A DNA stretch of 64,000 nucleotides from Crocinitomix sp044361315 (GCA_044361315.1 JBIKJA010000003.1:184075-248074), one strand, 5' to 3'; shown: positions 1 through 8,660, counted from the stretch's first letter. Numbers and translations: made by a program. The notes: generated by a model not told the origin, from the sequence alone.

Positions 1-1
1 T

Positions 2-97
2 AATCCACTTTTCTTAAAACGAATGGATGAAATCATGATCAACTTTTTGTGGGATTGGGATGCGTTTTTTAGAAAACACAAAATGCACTTTGATTAG
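2..97 (+). CDS. C-terminal tail of an unidentified protein (partial)
   Basis: Frame 2 is open from the window edge to a TAG stop at 95-97, giving 31 residues ending in FRKHKMHFD. The other two forward frames stop within the first 15 bases. The tail is rich in aromatic and charged residues, which fits the end of a soluble protein. I do not recognise the family and the upstream part lies outside the window. It would run convergently with the glycosyltransferase gene, with a repeat element between them. Confidence 0.5.
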   Translation, partial: NPLFLKRMDEIMINFLWDWDAFFRKHKMHFD

Positions 98-168
98 CAA
101 ATAAATTAAATCGTGGCAGCCAAACAGTCTTTAAAATAATTCATCATTTGGATTTTTTTTATGACTTG

Positions 169-268
169 GCGCCCCGCTGTTCCGCTGCGCTCCACAGCGC
201 CGGGCTGTCGCTACAAGTCCTCTACCGTACGTGCGGTATGCGGGCTTTTCACTCCCATCCCTGGTCGG
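169..268. repeat. REP-like dispersed repeat, copy A
   Basis: This GC-rich block in an AT-rich genome contains GCCGGGCTGTCGCTAC near one end and CACTCCCATCCCTGGTCGG at the other. On the reverse strand it reads ...AGGGATGGGAGTG ... GTAGCGACAGCCCGGC. Similar end motifs recur at 15361-15448, 42641-42764, 46709-46759 and 63451-63591. Internal hairpins are visible: GCGCT/AGCGC at 187-200 and a near-palindrome at 222-239. I believe related elements are common in Flavobacteriales intergenic DNA, from memory and not from a search. A 67-codon open frame across it looks like a chance product. Confidence 0.65.
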
Positions 269-336
269 AAATTTAGGTTAAAATTAAAGCCGCACCTGCT
301 GTATCAAATCATTGATGGTCGATTGGGTGAAACAAC

Positions 337-2232
337 TCAATTCCACCAATTTTCGCTATGGTAAATTTCAAAGCGTTTAATTAAAATAGGGGTGCCTGAT
401 CGGTTCCATAAATTAATGGTCAGTTGGTCGGTGTTTTTGATGAAATTTGGAATTTCAAAAGCGAAATAGCCCGTTTTGGTTGGTGAAGTTTGAATCATTT
501 CTTCCAAATCATGACCCATCCAAAGCGGCGCATCTTGTGACATTACTTCGGCACCATTTCGTTTGGCGGTAAATGCAACGGTTAATTGTCCTAAACTATC
601 CATTAAAGCTTCAACCACTACCTTTACATACCCATGTTCAAGTTTTGGCAAATCAGGTTTGGTAAAGGTAAAACTTGGGCCATAAATGTTTAGGGAATCT
701 AATTGGTAGCCATTTGTTGAATTCGTGTTTTTAACCAATAAATTGGGTTCATAGGTCCATTTCCCTATGCCATTTTCGTTAAAACTTGCAGCTAAAGTGG
801 AGGTTGGTTGTGGCAAGGTGCTTGCGTCTTTCCCAAATAAAAACACAGCGGCATTATTGTATTGTTCATAATCAATAATGGTGGGGTAAAATTCTTTCAC
901 CGTTTCAAAAACCTGCACCAAGGTTAACCGCGATGAAAATCCTAAAATACAATAGTCTTCAGTTCGTTGCATTAAATCTCGCCTGAGCTGAATGTCGCTG
1001 TCAAATTCCAAGGTGCTCCAATCAAAATCAATCGAATCGCCACCCCAAGCTGGGGCGTAAAAATTCATGTAATTCGGATTGTTCAAATTATAAACCGTGT
1101 ATACATTTTCTTCCCCGTATTTTTTTGTCCACTCATTTATTTTAAGGCCAGGTTCTTTAAACAATTCAAAATGAGAATTTCCAAATAAATCTTTTTCAAA
1201 AATCGTCGAAAAGGCTAGCACGGCCATGAGTCCAACAAGCAAATAGTTATACTTGGTTAATCGCACCAATAAAGTTGAAATTAACAATAAAAAGTAGGGT
1301 AGGGCAAAAAGCATCACCGGAAATTTCAACACGGGCGTGGACCAATAGGAAAAAATAAATCCAATTATAAAAATCCCAAAAAACCACCCAGCTACCAACA
1401 ACAAATAACGCCTTTTAAAATGATTTCGCGCAAAAAACAGGGCCAAAATCACCATTATTAGGACAGAAATCGTCACTAACCACGATGAATTAAACGCGTG
1501 AAAAAGAAATTGAAACAACCAATCCCACGTTGGGCGTTCTAACCATTGTAATCCCCCCACTGATAAATGATATTTTGTAATTTCAAGGTGGGGCAAAAAC
1601 AAACAAATCCCAATCATTCCTGCCAAAATATACGCTTTCCAATTTTGGGCATTTAAAAATATCAACCCAGTTATGCCAATAAACCCTACAAAAAGAAAAA
1701 GAAAATAATGAGTATACATTCCCGCCGCAAAGGCAAGACCCAGAAAAATAGCATTTTTGTACCGTCCTTCCGACTCAAAAAGCACCTTCGCATAAAAATA
1801 GGCAACGGTTAATGAAATTAATAAACCCAAACTATAAGGCCTGGCAAATTCGGCGTTCAAAATCGGAAAATACAGAAAAGTCAAAAAACCTGCCGCCACC
1901 AATCCAACGTTTCGGTTAAACCAATCTTTTCCAATTAAAAACAGTAGAAAAATTGAAAAAGTACCTCCCAAAACAAATGGAAAACGCATGGCTATTTCAC
2001 TGGTACCCGCCACACTTGCCCAGGCTTTCATAAAAACCTGAATGCCTGCTGGATGCATGTCACCTTGTTTTACACCTAGTTCAATTAAATCGGAAAAATT
2101 CGTGTACCGCAAGCGACTAATCGCACTCAGTTCGTCGTTTGAATAAGAATGGGTAAAAGAAATGGTAAACCGCAAGACAAAACCCAATACCACCAGCACT
2201 AAAATGTCGATATTGTGTTTTACCCACGTCAT
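337..2232 (-). CDS. GT39/PMT-like membrane glycosyltransferase
   Basis: A 631-residue polytopic membrane protein of the GT-C fold, probably transferring a sugar from a lipid-linked donor to a lipid or protein on the outer face of the inner membrane. After a first hydrophobic helix (about 8-25) comes an acidic pair, D33-E34, in the first outer loop, then D58-M-H60-P61, an arrangement typical of the ArnT/PMT superfamily. About ten hydrophobic segments follow to residue 350. The last 250 residues are a soluble region with mixed beta-like sequence. The ATG directly abuts the stop of rlmB with no gap, so the two are probably cotranscribed with rlmB first. Donor and acceptor cannot be read from sequence. 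Confidence 0.8.
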   Translation of the reverse strand: MTWVKHNIDILVLVVLGFVLRFTISFTHSYSNDELSAISRLRYTNFSDLIELGVKQGDMHPAGIQVFMKAWASVAGTSEIAMRFPFVLGGTFSIFLLFLIGKDWFNRNVGLVAAGFLTFLYFPILNAEFARPYSLGLLISLTVAYFYAKVLFESEGRYKNAIFLGLAFAAGMYTHYFLFLFVGFIGITGLIFLNAQNWKAYILAGMIGICLFLPHLEITKYHLSVGGLQWLERPTWDWLFQFLFHAFNSSWLVTISVLIMVILALFFARNHFKRRYLLLVAGWFFGIFIIGFIFSYWSTPVLKFPVMLFALPYFLLLISTLLVRLTKYNYLLVGLMAVLAFSTIFEKDLFGNSHFELFKEPGLKINEWTKKYGEENVYTVYNLNNPNYMNFYAPAWGGDSIDFDWSTLEFDSDIQLRRDLMQRTEDYCILGFSSRLTLVQVFETVKEFYPTIIDYEQYNNAAVFLFGKDASTLPQPTSTLAASFNENGIGKWTYEPNLLVKNTNSTNGYQLDSLNIYGPSFTFTKPDLPKLEHGYVKVVVEALMDSLGQLTVAFTAKRNGAEVMSQDAPLWMGHDLEEMIQTSPTKTGYFAFEIPNFIKNTDQLTINLWNRSGTPILIKRFEIYHSENWWN

Positions 2233-2997
2233 TTATTCCATCATCCGTTGCCGCGCAATCTCGTATAACATAATTCCTGCCGAAACAGAAACATTCAAGG
2301 AATCAATTGTGCCAGACATTGGAATTTTTGCTTTAATATCGGCATCTGCCAAAATTTTCATGCTAATTCCATCCTCTTCCGATCCCATTACCAAGGCCAA
2401 AGGCACTGTAAAATCTGCGTCAAATAATAGTCGATCCGATTTCTCTGTACTTGCTGCAATTTGAACTCCACTTTCTTTCAAAAAGTGAATAGTTGAATGT
2501 AAATCCTCCACCTTACACACCGGAATTTTATTCAATGCACCTGCCGATGTTTTAATGGCATCTGCCGTTACGGAAACACTGTCTTTATTAGGAATAATAA
2601 TGGCATGAACCCCAATACATTCTGCTGTTCGGGCAATAGCACCAAAATTTCTGACATCCGTTACGCGGTCTAAAATCAAAAACAACGGAACTTCGCCATC
2701 TTCATACAACTTATTTAAAATGGGTTCAATATCGTGATAACGAATCGGTGAAACCTGAGCAACCACCCCTTGGTGATTTTTACGGGTCATCCGATCCAAT
2801 TTATAGATCGGTACAAATTGTAAATTATACTTTTTATTTGCAAGTTCCTCCTTTAATTCCTTAAAGAGTTCCTTTTGCATTCCTCGTTGAATCAATATCT
2901 TATTAATCGGACGTTCAGCACGAATTGCTTCGATTACTGCCCTCACCCCAAAGATGATATCTTCTTCATCTTCAAATTGCTCTTTTTTACTATACAT
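2233..2997 (-). CDS. rlmB: 23S rRNA 2'-O-methyltransferase RlmB (TrmH family)
   Basis: A 254-residue SPOUT-class methyltransferase that uses S-adenosylmethionine to 2'-O-methylate a guanosine in 23S rRNA (G2251 in E. coli). An N-terminal substrate-binding domain starts with FGVRAVIEAI (about 16-25). The three SpoU motifs are present: VTDVRNFGAIARTAE, VMGSEEDGIS, and the C-terminal SLNVSVSAGIMLYEIAR that forms the trefoil knot and cofactor pocket. Length is normal. A perfect -7 box, TAGTTTTG, ends only 4 bases before the ATG. The glycosyltransferase gene follows without a gap. Assignment to RlmB rather than another TrmH paralogue rests on overall length and the N-terminal domain. Confidence 0.92.
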   Translation of the reverse strand: MYSKKEQFEDEEDIIFGVRAVIEAIRAERPINKILIQRGMQKELFKELKEELANKKYNLQFVPIYKLDRMTRKNHQGVVAQVSPIRYHDIEPILNKLYEDGEVPLFLILDRVTDVRNFGAIARTAECIGVHAIIIPNKDSVSVTADAIKTSAGALNKIPVCKVEDLHSTIHFLKESGVQIAASTEKSDRLLFDADFTVPLALVMGSEEDGISMKILADADIKAKIPMSGTIDSLNVSVSAGIMLYEIARQRMME

Positions 2998-3001
2998 ACT
3001 G

Positions 3002-3009
3002 CAAAACTA
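3002..3009 (-). promoter_or_regulatory. Putative -7 box of rlmB
   Basis: TAGTTTTG on the minus strand matches the Bacteroidetes -7 consensus TAnnTTTG. It is followed by cagt and the ATG, so transcription would start at or next to the start codon. No clear -33 TTG is visible. Confidence 0.4.
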
Positions 3010-3026
3010 ATCAATCCCTTAATTTT

Positions 3027-4262
3027 TCACGAATAAACATCTCGTTTTATTCTTCTTGTCAAAAATAAATACGCAATTCCAACCACACACAAGGCCGCAC
3101 ACGCAAGGTATAATTGTAAGAAATTGGCATAATTATTTCCATAAACAATCCAGCACATATAAGCACCAGCAGCAAATCCAAGCTCTAACGCCACAAACAT
3201 CGTTGACATTCCTCGCCCTTTAAATGCGGGATTTGACAAGTCGGCGGTCCACGCAAAAAGAACGGGTGAACAAATACTCGCCGCCACCCCATACACAATC
3301 GAACTAAATAAAAACTGAGCAACTGTGGTGGAGGTTCCCGTAATCACTACCCCTGCAATCATTAACCCTAAACCAATGTATAAATTTCTCCTCGCACCTA
3401 ATCGGTCATACAAACGTCCCGCTAAAAATCGGGTAATTACCATAAAAATGACATTGACCAAATAAAACATCCCCTTGTTCTTAATTCCTAAATAATCACT
3501 CATGTCCGGCACAGTCACTAAATAAACACCTGAAATCATGGCTGTAATAAACATAATTAACGAAGGTTGAACAACCTCTGGGGCAAAAATTTCGCTCCAT
3601 TTGGGAACAATTTTTTGAATTTTACTTAGCCCTTTCACTAAATCACCATTTTCGTGATATTCTTGTTTGGCCATCCAAATGCTTTTATCTTCTTTCACTA
3701 GGAGCAGCAAGAAAAATGAACCAACCCCCATCAAGGCAGCTGTCATAAATAATCCTTCAACACCAAGCGCAGTGGTAATAGGACTGCCAATGGCTTGTCC
3801 CGCGCTAAATCCGATACTTACCGTGATTCCAAAAAGTCCCATTGCTTCGCCTCGTTTTCCTTGGGGAACAATATCAGCGATTAAAGCAGTTGCACCCGTT
3901 GGGTGAAATCCAGTACTAAATCCATGAAAAAATCGGAGAACTAAAAAACCAGTCACGGTGATGAAATACGGGTAAAGAAAACATATAAGAACACTCACTA
4001 AAATCCCAAAATACATTACCGTTTTTCGGCTAATATTGTCGGCAATTTTACCACTAAAAGGACGTGCAAAAGCAGCAGCAATAGTCCATAGCCCTAAAAT
4101 CATCCATTTGTGATTTGCTCCCCCAAGGTCGGTCAAATATGCATTCATTTCCGGCAAAAGCATGTTAAAACTCATGACAAACACCAACAAATTAAGACAG
4201 AGCAACCAAAATGCAGCAGGATAAGCGCGCAATGAGTGAAAATAAGTACTCGCTGAAAACAT
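3027..4262 (-). CDS. Major facilitator superfamily transporter
   Basis: A 411-residue inner-membrane protein with about twelve hydrophobic helices. The loop between helices 2 and 3 carries the MFS signature as GKIADNISRKTV, and the mirrored loop in the second half reads AGRLYDRLGARRN. A central hydrophilic stretch (about 195-225) separates the two six-helix bundles. It resembles drug- or metabolite-efflux MFS proteins of Bacteroidetes, but the substrate cannot be inferred. It lies 29 bases upstream of rlmB on the same strand and has its own -7 box, so it may be a separate unit or the head of an operon. Confidence 0.88.
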   Translation of the reverse strand: MFSASTYFHSLRAYPAAFWLLCLNLLVFVMSFNMLLPEMNAYLTDLGGANHKWMILGLWTIAAAFARPFSGKIADNISRKTVMYFGILVSVLICFLYPYFITVTGFLVLRFFHGFSTGFHPTGATALIADIVPQGKRGEAMGLFGITVSIGFSAGQAIGSPITTALGVEGLFMTAALMGVGSFFLLLLVKEDKSIWMAKQEYHENGDLVKGLSKIQKIVPKWSEIFAPEVVQPSLIMFITAMISGVYLVTVPDMSDYLGIKNKGMFYLVNVIFMVITRFLAGRLYDRLGARRNLYIGLGLMIAGVVITGTSTTVAQFLFSSIVYGVAASICSPVLFAWTADLSNPAFKGRGMSTMFVALELGFAAGAYMCWIVYGNNYANFLQLYLACAALCVVGIAYLFLTRRIKRDVYS

Positions 4263-4266
4263 GGCG

Positions 4267-4274
4267 CAAAATTA
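4267..4274 (-). promoter_or_regulatory. Putative -7 box of the MFS gene
   Basis: TAATTTTG on the minus strand, followed by cgcc and the ATG: the same 4-base spacing seen at rlmB. This suggests a leaderless or nearly leaderless mRNA. Confidence 0.4.
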
Positions 4275-4326
4275 CTGCTAATAATTGGATGAACTTAGTG
4301 GTAACAAGAAAAACTATTCTTTAAAG

Positions 4327-4358
4327 CAAAAAAAAGGCGAACATTTCTGCACGCCTTT
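4327..4358 (-). terminator. Rho-independent terminator after the Spy-like gene
   Basis: Inverted repeat AAAGGCG (4333-4339) and CGCCTTT (4352-4358). Read on the minus strand, the stem is followed by a run of at least eight T. It lies 26 bases past the stop of the gene at 4384-4758. Confidence 0.75.
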
Positions 4359-4383
4359 GTAGTGTTTTATTGTTTTAGAACAA

Positions 4384-4758
4384 TTAATCCTCTAACTCTT
4401 CTTCCCCTTGTTTGTTCTCTTTATTTTCTTGTTCTTTTTGTTCAAGTAATTTACGTTGCTCGTCGGTTAAAACAGCTTTAATTGCTGCTTTATGAGCTGC
4501 TCTCTTTTGTTTTGCCTCAGCTCGTAGCGCTTCCATTTCTTGTGCGTGTTTTAAATTTAACGCTCCAACTTCTTTTGTTTGTTGCTCAGACAAGGATAAT
4601 TCCGTTTTCATTCTCTCCGTCCGTTTTGCAGCCCTTTCCTCATTGGTGACATTGGTCCCTTTTTCTCTTTTGTGCGGTGGAGGACCGTCTTGACTGTAAG
4701 ATGTGTTTCCTAAACCAATCGCTGCAATCAAACCTATCATTAATGCTACTTTTTTCAT
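4384..4758 (-). CDS. Small Spy/CpxP-like periplasmic protein
   Basis: A 124-residue secreted protein. An N-terminal signal peptide (about 1-22, ending ...NTSYSQ) is followed by a highly charged helical region. ELSLSEQQTKEVGALN (about 53-68) and VLTDEQRKLLEQ are two LTxxQ-like repeats, the hallmark of Spy/CpxP-type periplasmic chaperones. The tail is rich in Glu, Lys and Asn (KEQENKENKQGEEELED). Length fits small Bacteroidetes members of this family. By family analogy it may bind unfolded envelope proteins or metals. It is monocistronic, with its own terminator downstream. The family call is moderate because the motif is short. Confidence 0.65.
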   Translation of the reverse strand: MKKVALMIGLIAAIGLGNTSYSQDGPPPHKREKGTNVTNEERAAKRTERMKTELSLSEQQTKEVGALNLKHAQEMEALRAEAKQKRAAHKAAIKAVLTDEQRKLLEQKEQENKENKQGEEELED

Positions 4759-4903
4759 CTTCTATTTTTTATTGTTTTCTACTCAGACTTACGAATGCTT
4801 GATAAGTTTAATGGTGCAGCATATTTTAAGAAATATTTAACATTTAGATTCGTGGAGGTTACGCAAGATAATTCCTTAAAACTGATTAAAATCAGTTGAT
4901 TTC

Positions 4904-4936
4904 TTTGCCTCTTTTCCCCAGAATTAAATAACTTTG
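4904..4936 (+). promoter_or_regulatory. Bacteroidetes-type promoter of trhO
   Basis: TTTG at 4904-4907 (-33) and TAACTTTG at 4929-4936 (-7) are separated by 21 bases, matching TTTG-N19-21-TAnnTTTG. The -7 box lies 30 bases before the ATG at 4967. The in-frame TTG at 4934 lies inside the -7 box, which argues against it as a start codon. Confidence 0.65.
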
Positions 4937-4966
4937 TCACACTTTGAACTGAAAATTATTTATAGC

Positions 4967-5998
4967 ATGCAACTGTATAATAAATTAAGTGCTGAGGAAA
5001 GGGCTGCTTTGATTGACGAAGCTGGTGAAGATCGATTGACGATTTCTTTCTATCAGTACCATCACATTGAAAACACACAAATTTTTCGCAATCATTTATT
5101 TTTGAATTGGGACGCTTTGGACGTACTCGGTCGAATTTACGTGGCAAAAGAGGGAATCAATGCACAACTTTCAGTGCGTGCAAAAAAGTTTAATGAGTTT
5201 AAAGCGCATTTGGACAGCATAGATTTTTTAAAAGATGTACGCTTAAATATCGCCATAGAACATGACAATAAATCTTTTTTAAAATTAAAGGTGAAGATTC
5301 GAAGTAAAATCGTGGCGGATGGTTTAAATGACGATACCTTTGACGTGACCAATATCGGAATCCATCTAAAAGCAAAAGACTTTAACGAAATCATTGAACG
5401 AGAAGACACCTTGTTGATCGATATGCGGAATCATTACGAAAGTGAAATTGGTCATTTTAAAAATGCCATGACACCTGACGTGGATACGTTTCGCGATTCG
5501 TTGCCGATTATCACTGAAAGTATCAAAGGTCACGAGGAAGATCGGAACATTGTGATGTATTGCACTGGAGGAATTCGTTGTGAAAAAGCGAGTGCTTATT
5601 TTAAACACAAAGGATTCAAAAATGTGTATCAATTAGAAGGGGGCATTATTAATTATGCGCGCCAAATTCACGATGAAAATTTAGAAAACAAATTTTTAGG
5701 AAAAAATTTTGTCTTTGACGAACGCAAAAGCGAGCGGGTGAGTGAGGTAATCGTATCAAATTGTCACCAATGTGGGGCTCCTGCGGACGAGCATGTAAAT
5801 TGTGCCAATCAAGCTTGTCACTTGTTATTTATTCAATGTGATGCGTGTAAAGCAAAAATGGATATGTGTTGTTCGGTTGAATGTCAGGAAATTAATGCGT
5901 TGCCAGAAGAAACACAAAAAGAATTGCGCAAAGGAATAACGGTAAGTAACAAGATCTTTAAAAAAGGAAGATCGGAAGTTTTGAAATTTAAGAAATAG
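4967..5998 (+). CDS. trhO: tRNA uridine(34) hydroxylase TrhO, rhodanese family
   Basis: A 343-residue protein that hydroxylates the wobble uridine of certain tRNAs (ho5U34) in an oxygen-dependent reaction. The start MQLYNKLSAEER matches the usual Bacteroidetes beginning, and an in-frame TTG upstream falls in the promoter. An acylphosphatase-like N-terminal region is followed by a rhodanese domain (about 140-245) with the active-site loop YCTGGIRC, catalytic Cys199 and second Cys205. The C-terminal extension carries paired cysteines (CHQCG, CANQAC, CDAC, CCSVEC) that probably bind zinc. It has its own promoter. The next genes are paaABCD, functionally unrelated. Confidence 0.93.
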   Translation: MQLYNKLSAEERAALIDEAGEDRLTISFYQYHHIENTQIFRNHLFLNWDALDVLGRIYVAKEGINAQLSVRAKKFNEFKAHLDSIDFLKDVRLNIAIEHDNKSFLKLKVKIRSKIVADGLNDDTFDVTNIGIHLKAKDFNEIIEREDTLLIDMRNHYESEIGHFKNAMTPDVDTFRDSLPIITESIKGHEEDRNIVMYCTGGIRCEKASAYFKHKGFKNVYQLEGGIINYARQIHDENLENKFLGKNFVFDERKSERVSEVIVSNCHQCGAPADEHVNCANQACHLLFIQCDACKAKMDMCCSVECQEINALPEETQKELRKGITVSNKIFKKGRSEVLKFKK

Positions 5999-6052
5999 CC
6001 AAGATTTGTAAGTTTAATCAAAGAAACGAACACGGATTTTGGTTTAAAACTT

Positions 6053-6060
6053 TATATTTG
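6053..6060 (+). promoter_or_regulatory. Putative -7 box of the paa operon
   Basis: TATATTTG matches TAnnTTTG and lies 62 bases before the paaA ATG. No -33 TTTG is found at the usual distance; the nearest is only 11 bases upstream. Confidence 0.4.
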
Positions 6061-6122
6061 TAAGAGAACAAAACCGAGAATTTGCGGTTAAGAGAATAAG
6101 TTAATAATAAGATACCTATAGT

Positions 6123-7052
6123 ATGGACAAATTTGAAAAAGCATTTAACGAAATCATCGAACAAGACGACAAAGTTGAGCCAAGAGATTGGATGCCCGAA
6201 AAATATCGAAAAACACTTATTCGTCAAGTTTCGCAGCACGCACATTCTGAGGTGATTGGAATGCAACCAGAAGGAAATTGGTTACTTCGTGCTCCTTCCT
6301 TACGCTCAAAACAAGTTTTATTGGCTAAAATTCAGGATGAAGCAGGACACGGCTTATACCTCTACAGTGTTGCTGAAACGTTAGGAATCACACGTGATGA
6401 AATGATTGAACAATTGCATAATCAAGAAGCAAAATATTCAAGTATTTTTAATTATCCTACCTTAACATGGGCCGATATGGGTGCGGTTGGTTGGTTGGTA
6501 GATGGCGCAGCCATAGTGAACCAAGTTTCTTTGCAACGAACCTCTTATGGTCCTTATTCAAGAGGGATGATTCGGATTTGTAAGGAGGAAAGTTTCCACC
6601 AACGTCAAGGATACGAGATTATGGTGCAAATGGCATTTGGTACCCCTGAACAAAAAGAAATGGCGCAAGATGCATTGAACCGTTTTTGGGAACCAGCCTT
6701 AATGATGTTTGGTCCACACGACGCTGCGTCTGCTCATTCAAGTGAATCAATGGCGTGGAAAATTAAACGTGAATCAAACGATCATTTAAGACAACGATTT
6801 ATCGACCGAACTGTTCCGCAAGCGGAATATCTTGGGTTGACGATTCCAGATAAAAATATGAAATTAAATCCAACCACTGGAAGTTACGAGCACAGTCCCT
6901 TTAATTGGGATGAGTTTTGGAATGTGGTAAATGGCAATGGCCCTTGTAATCAAGAGCGATTAGACCATCATAAAAAAGTACATAACGACAATGCGTGGGT
7001 GCGCGAAGCAGCAGCTGCTTACGCTGCAAAAACAGAAGCAATCGTGGCTTAA
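6123..7052 (+). CDS. paaA: Phenylacetyl-CoA epoxidase subunit PaaA
   Basis: A 309-residue catalytic subunit of the ring 1,2-phenylacetyl-CoA epoxidase, a bacterial multicomponent diiron monooxygenase that starts aerobic phenylacetate degradation. Ferritin-like diiron ligands are visible: E43, then E73-A-G-H76, D127 region, and E156-S-F-H159 (two ExxH motifs). Length and full-length pattern match the family. It is the first gene of a tight forward cluster (paaB 10 bases later, then paaC and paaD). The reductase gene paaE, needed for electron supply, is not next to it nor elsewhere in the window. Confidence 0.95.
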   Translation: MDKFEKAFNEIIEQDDKVEPRDWMPEKYRKTLIRQVSQHAHSEVIGMQPEGNWLLRAPSLRSKQVLLAKIQDEAGHGLYLYSVAETLGITRDEMIEQLHNQEAKYSSIFNYPTLTWADMGAVGWLVDGAAIVNQVSLQRTSYGPYSRGMIRICKEESFHQRQGYEIMVQMAFGTPEQKEMAQDALNRFWEPALMMFGPHDAASAHSSESMAWKIKRESNDHLRQRFIDRTVPQAEYLGLTIPDKNMKLNPTTGSYEHSPFNWDEFWNVVNGNGPCNQERLDHHKKVHNDNAWVREAAAAYAAKTEAIVA

Positions 7053-7062
7053 AACATAGTTT

Positions 7063-7347
7063 ATGGAAACAGGAGATAAAGTTTGGGAAGTATTTGTTCA
7101 GAAAAAAGGTGGACAACCGTTTAAACATGCTGGAAGTTGTCATGGGTATGACAAAAAAATGGCCATCCAAAATGCGCGTGACCTTTACACCCGACGTGGT
7201 GAAGGAAGAGCCCTGTGGGTAGTACCAGCCGATGCTATTGTGTCCGTTCCTTTTGACGAAGAAGATGCGTATTTTGATCCAGGGGATGATAAAGTGTATA
7301 GACACGCCACCTTTTACAAAATTCCTGATGGGGTAAATTACCTTTAA
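7063..7347 (+). CDS. paaB: Phenylacetyl-CoA epoxidase subunit PaaB
   Basis: A 94-residue small protein, the normal size of PaaB, a ferredoxin-fold bridging subunit of the epoxidase complex. The pattern KVWEVFVQKKGGQPFKHAGS near the start and the central block RDLYTRRGEGRALWVVP are characteristic. It lies 10 bases after paaA and 10 bases before paaC, clearly cotranscribed. Family knowledge places it in dimers linking the PaaAC heterotetramers. Confidence 0.95.
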   Translation: METGDKVWEVFVQKKGGQPFKHAGSCHGYDKKMAIQNARDLYTRRGEGRALWVVPADAIVSVPFDEEDAYFDPGDDKVYRHATFYKIPDGVNYL

Positions 7348-7357
7348 TTCAACTGAG

Positions 7358-8110
7358 ATGAAAATTAGTATTGAAAAAAGTGAAGCGCGTTTTTTGTTGC
7401 GTTTGGCGGATACCTCCACCATTCTTGGTCAACGTCTCGCAGAAATGTGTAGCCGAGGACCGATTTTAGAAGAAGATATCGCACTTTCAAATATTTCGCT
7501 CGATTTGTTTGGACGAGCTGAAGAATTATACAAACTAATCTGTACGATTGAAAACGCAAGTTATTCGCCAGATGATCTAGTATTTAGACGTAACGAACGT
7601 GAATATTTCAACTTAAAATTAGTTGAGCAACCGAACGATGATTTTGCATGGGTAATTGCGCGACAATTTATGCACGATATTTATGCGAAGGCAGTTTTTA
7701 GCCAGTTGGTAAATTCAAAAAACAGCGAACTTGCTGGTTTGGCGGCAAAGGTGTCGAAGGAAATAAAGTACAGTTATATTCATTCCAAAGATTGGATGGA
7801 ACGACTTGGGTTAGGTACCGAAGAAAGTAATACAAGACTTCAACGTGCCGTTGATCATTTGATGAAATACGTGGAAGAAATTTTTACGTTTGATGCCGTT
7901 GATCAAGAGAATTTAACGGATTGTGCATTAATTCAGACCACATGGGAAAATGATTTTAACCAAACGTTGGCTGCTTGTAACCTTGTTCGTAAACCAGTAA
8001 TGCCTTTAACAATGCGTGATTACCGCGATGGATTTCACAGTGAACATTTGGGGACGATGTTGAGTGTTTTGCAATATTTGCCGCGAGCATATCCAGATGC
8101 AAAATGGTAA
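7358..8110 (+). CDS. paaC: Phenylacetyl-CoA epoxidase subunit PaaC
   Basis: A 250-residue structural partner of PaaA with the same all-helical ferritin-like fold but without a functional diiron site in characterised homologues. Typical blocks are RLADTSTILGQRLAEMCSRG (about 16-35) and LGTMLSVLQYLPRAYPDAKW at the end. The final seven bases overlap the start of paaD (8104-8110), which suggests translational coupling and matched synthesis. Confidence 0.95.
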   Translation: MKISIEKSEARFLLRLADTSTILGQRLAEMCSRGPILEEDIALSNISLDLFGRAEELYKLICTIENASYSPDDLVFRRNEREYFNLKLVEQPNDDFAWVIARQFMHDIYAKAVFSQLVNSKNSELAGLAAKVSKEIKYSYIHSKDWMERLGLGTEESNTRLQRAVDHLMKYVEEIFTFDAVDQENLTDCALIQTTWENDFNQTLAACNLVRKPVMPLTMRDYRDGFHSEHLGTMLSVLQYLPRAYPDAKW

Positions 8111-8574
8111 ATCCTGAACACACCGCTCAAATTTGGTCGATTTTAGAACAGGTTCCTGATCCTGAAATTCCGGTCATTAATTTGGTTGAACTTGGTGTGA
8201 TTCGAGAGGTGGAGATTTTAAATGATCAAAACGATTTAAAAATCACCATCACGCCAACTTACACTGGTTGTCCAGCTAAAAAATTATTTGAAGATTTAAT
8301 TTTGGAAAAACTTCATGAAAATGGGTATACGAAGGTGGAAATCATTTCTAAATTAAATCCGGCTTGGACAACTGAATGGTTATCTGAAAAAACCAAGGAA
8401 AAATTGATGAAAGAAGGTATATCGCCTCCAACCATCGGTGATCGAATTGTTCAATGTCCACTTTGTAAATCTGAAAACACTAAAATGGTGAGTGCGTTTG
8501 GATCAACTCCTTGCCAATCGCTTTATACCTGCAACGAATGCAAAGAGCCGTTTAATTATTTTAAATGCCATTAA
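8104..8574 (+). CDS. paaD: PaaD, MIP18/DUF59 assembly factor for the epoxidase
   Basis: A 156-residue protein with an N-terminal MIP18 (DUF59) domain (PDPEIPVINLVELGVIREVE, about 17-36; TPTYTGCPAKK with its conserved Cys) and a C-terminal zinc-ribbon-like region with CPLC, CNEC and a final FKCH. PaaD is thought to help insert iron-sulfur clusters into PaaE or to assemble the complex. Its presence without paaE nearby implies that paaE is encoded elsewhere. It overlaps paaC by 7 bases and ends the cluster. Confidence 0.93.
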   Translation: MVNPEHTAQIWSILEQVPDPEIPVINLVELGVIREVEILNDQNDLKITITPTYTGCPAKKLFEDLILEKLHENGYTKVEIISKLNPAWTTEWLSEKTKEKLMKEGISPPTIGDRIVQCPLCKSENTKMVSAFGSTPCQSLYTCNECKEPFNYFKCH

Positions 8575-8652
8575 TTCCACACGTTTAATTCGATTAACTA
8601 AACGGTATTGATAAGTGATGGATAGGGTAGGAATACCGTCAAAATAAGTTCT

Positions 8653-8660
8653 TAATTTTG
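8653..8660 (+). promoter_or_regulatory. Putative -7 box of murB
   Basis: TAATTTTG lies 18 bases before the ATG at 8679. An in-frame TTG at 8658 lies inside the box, so the ATG is the better start. Confidence 0.5.

Noticed and set aside
161..364. 67-codon plus-strand frame
   Set aside because: It spans REP-like copy A and runs into the end of the glycosyltransferase gene; the composition follows the repeat, not a protein.
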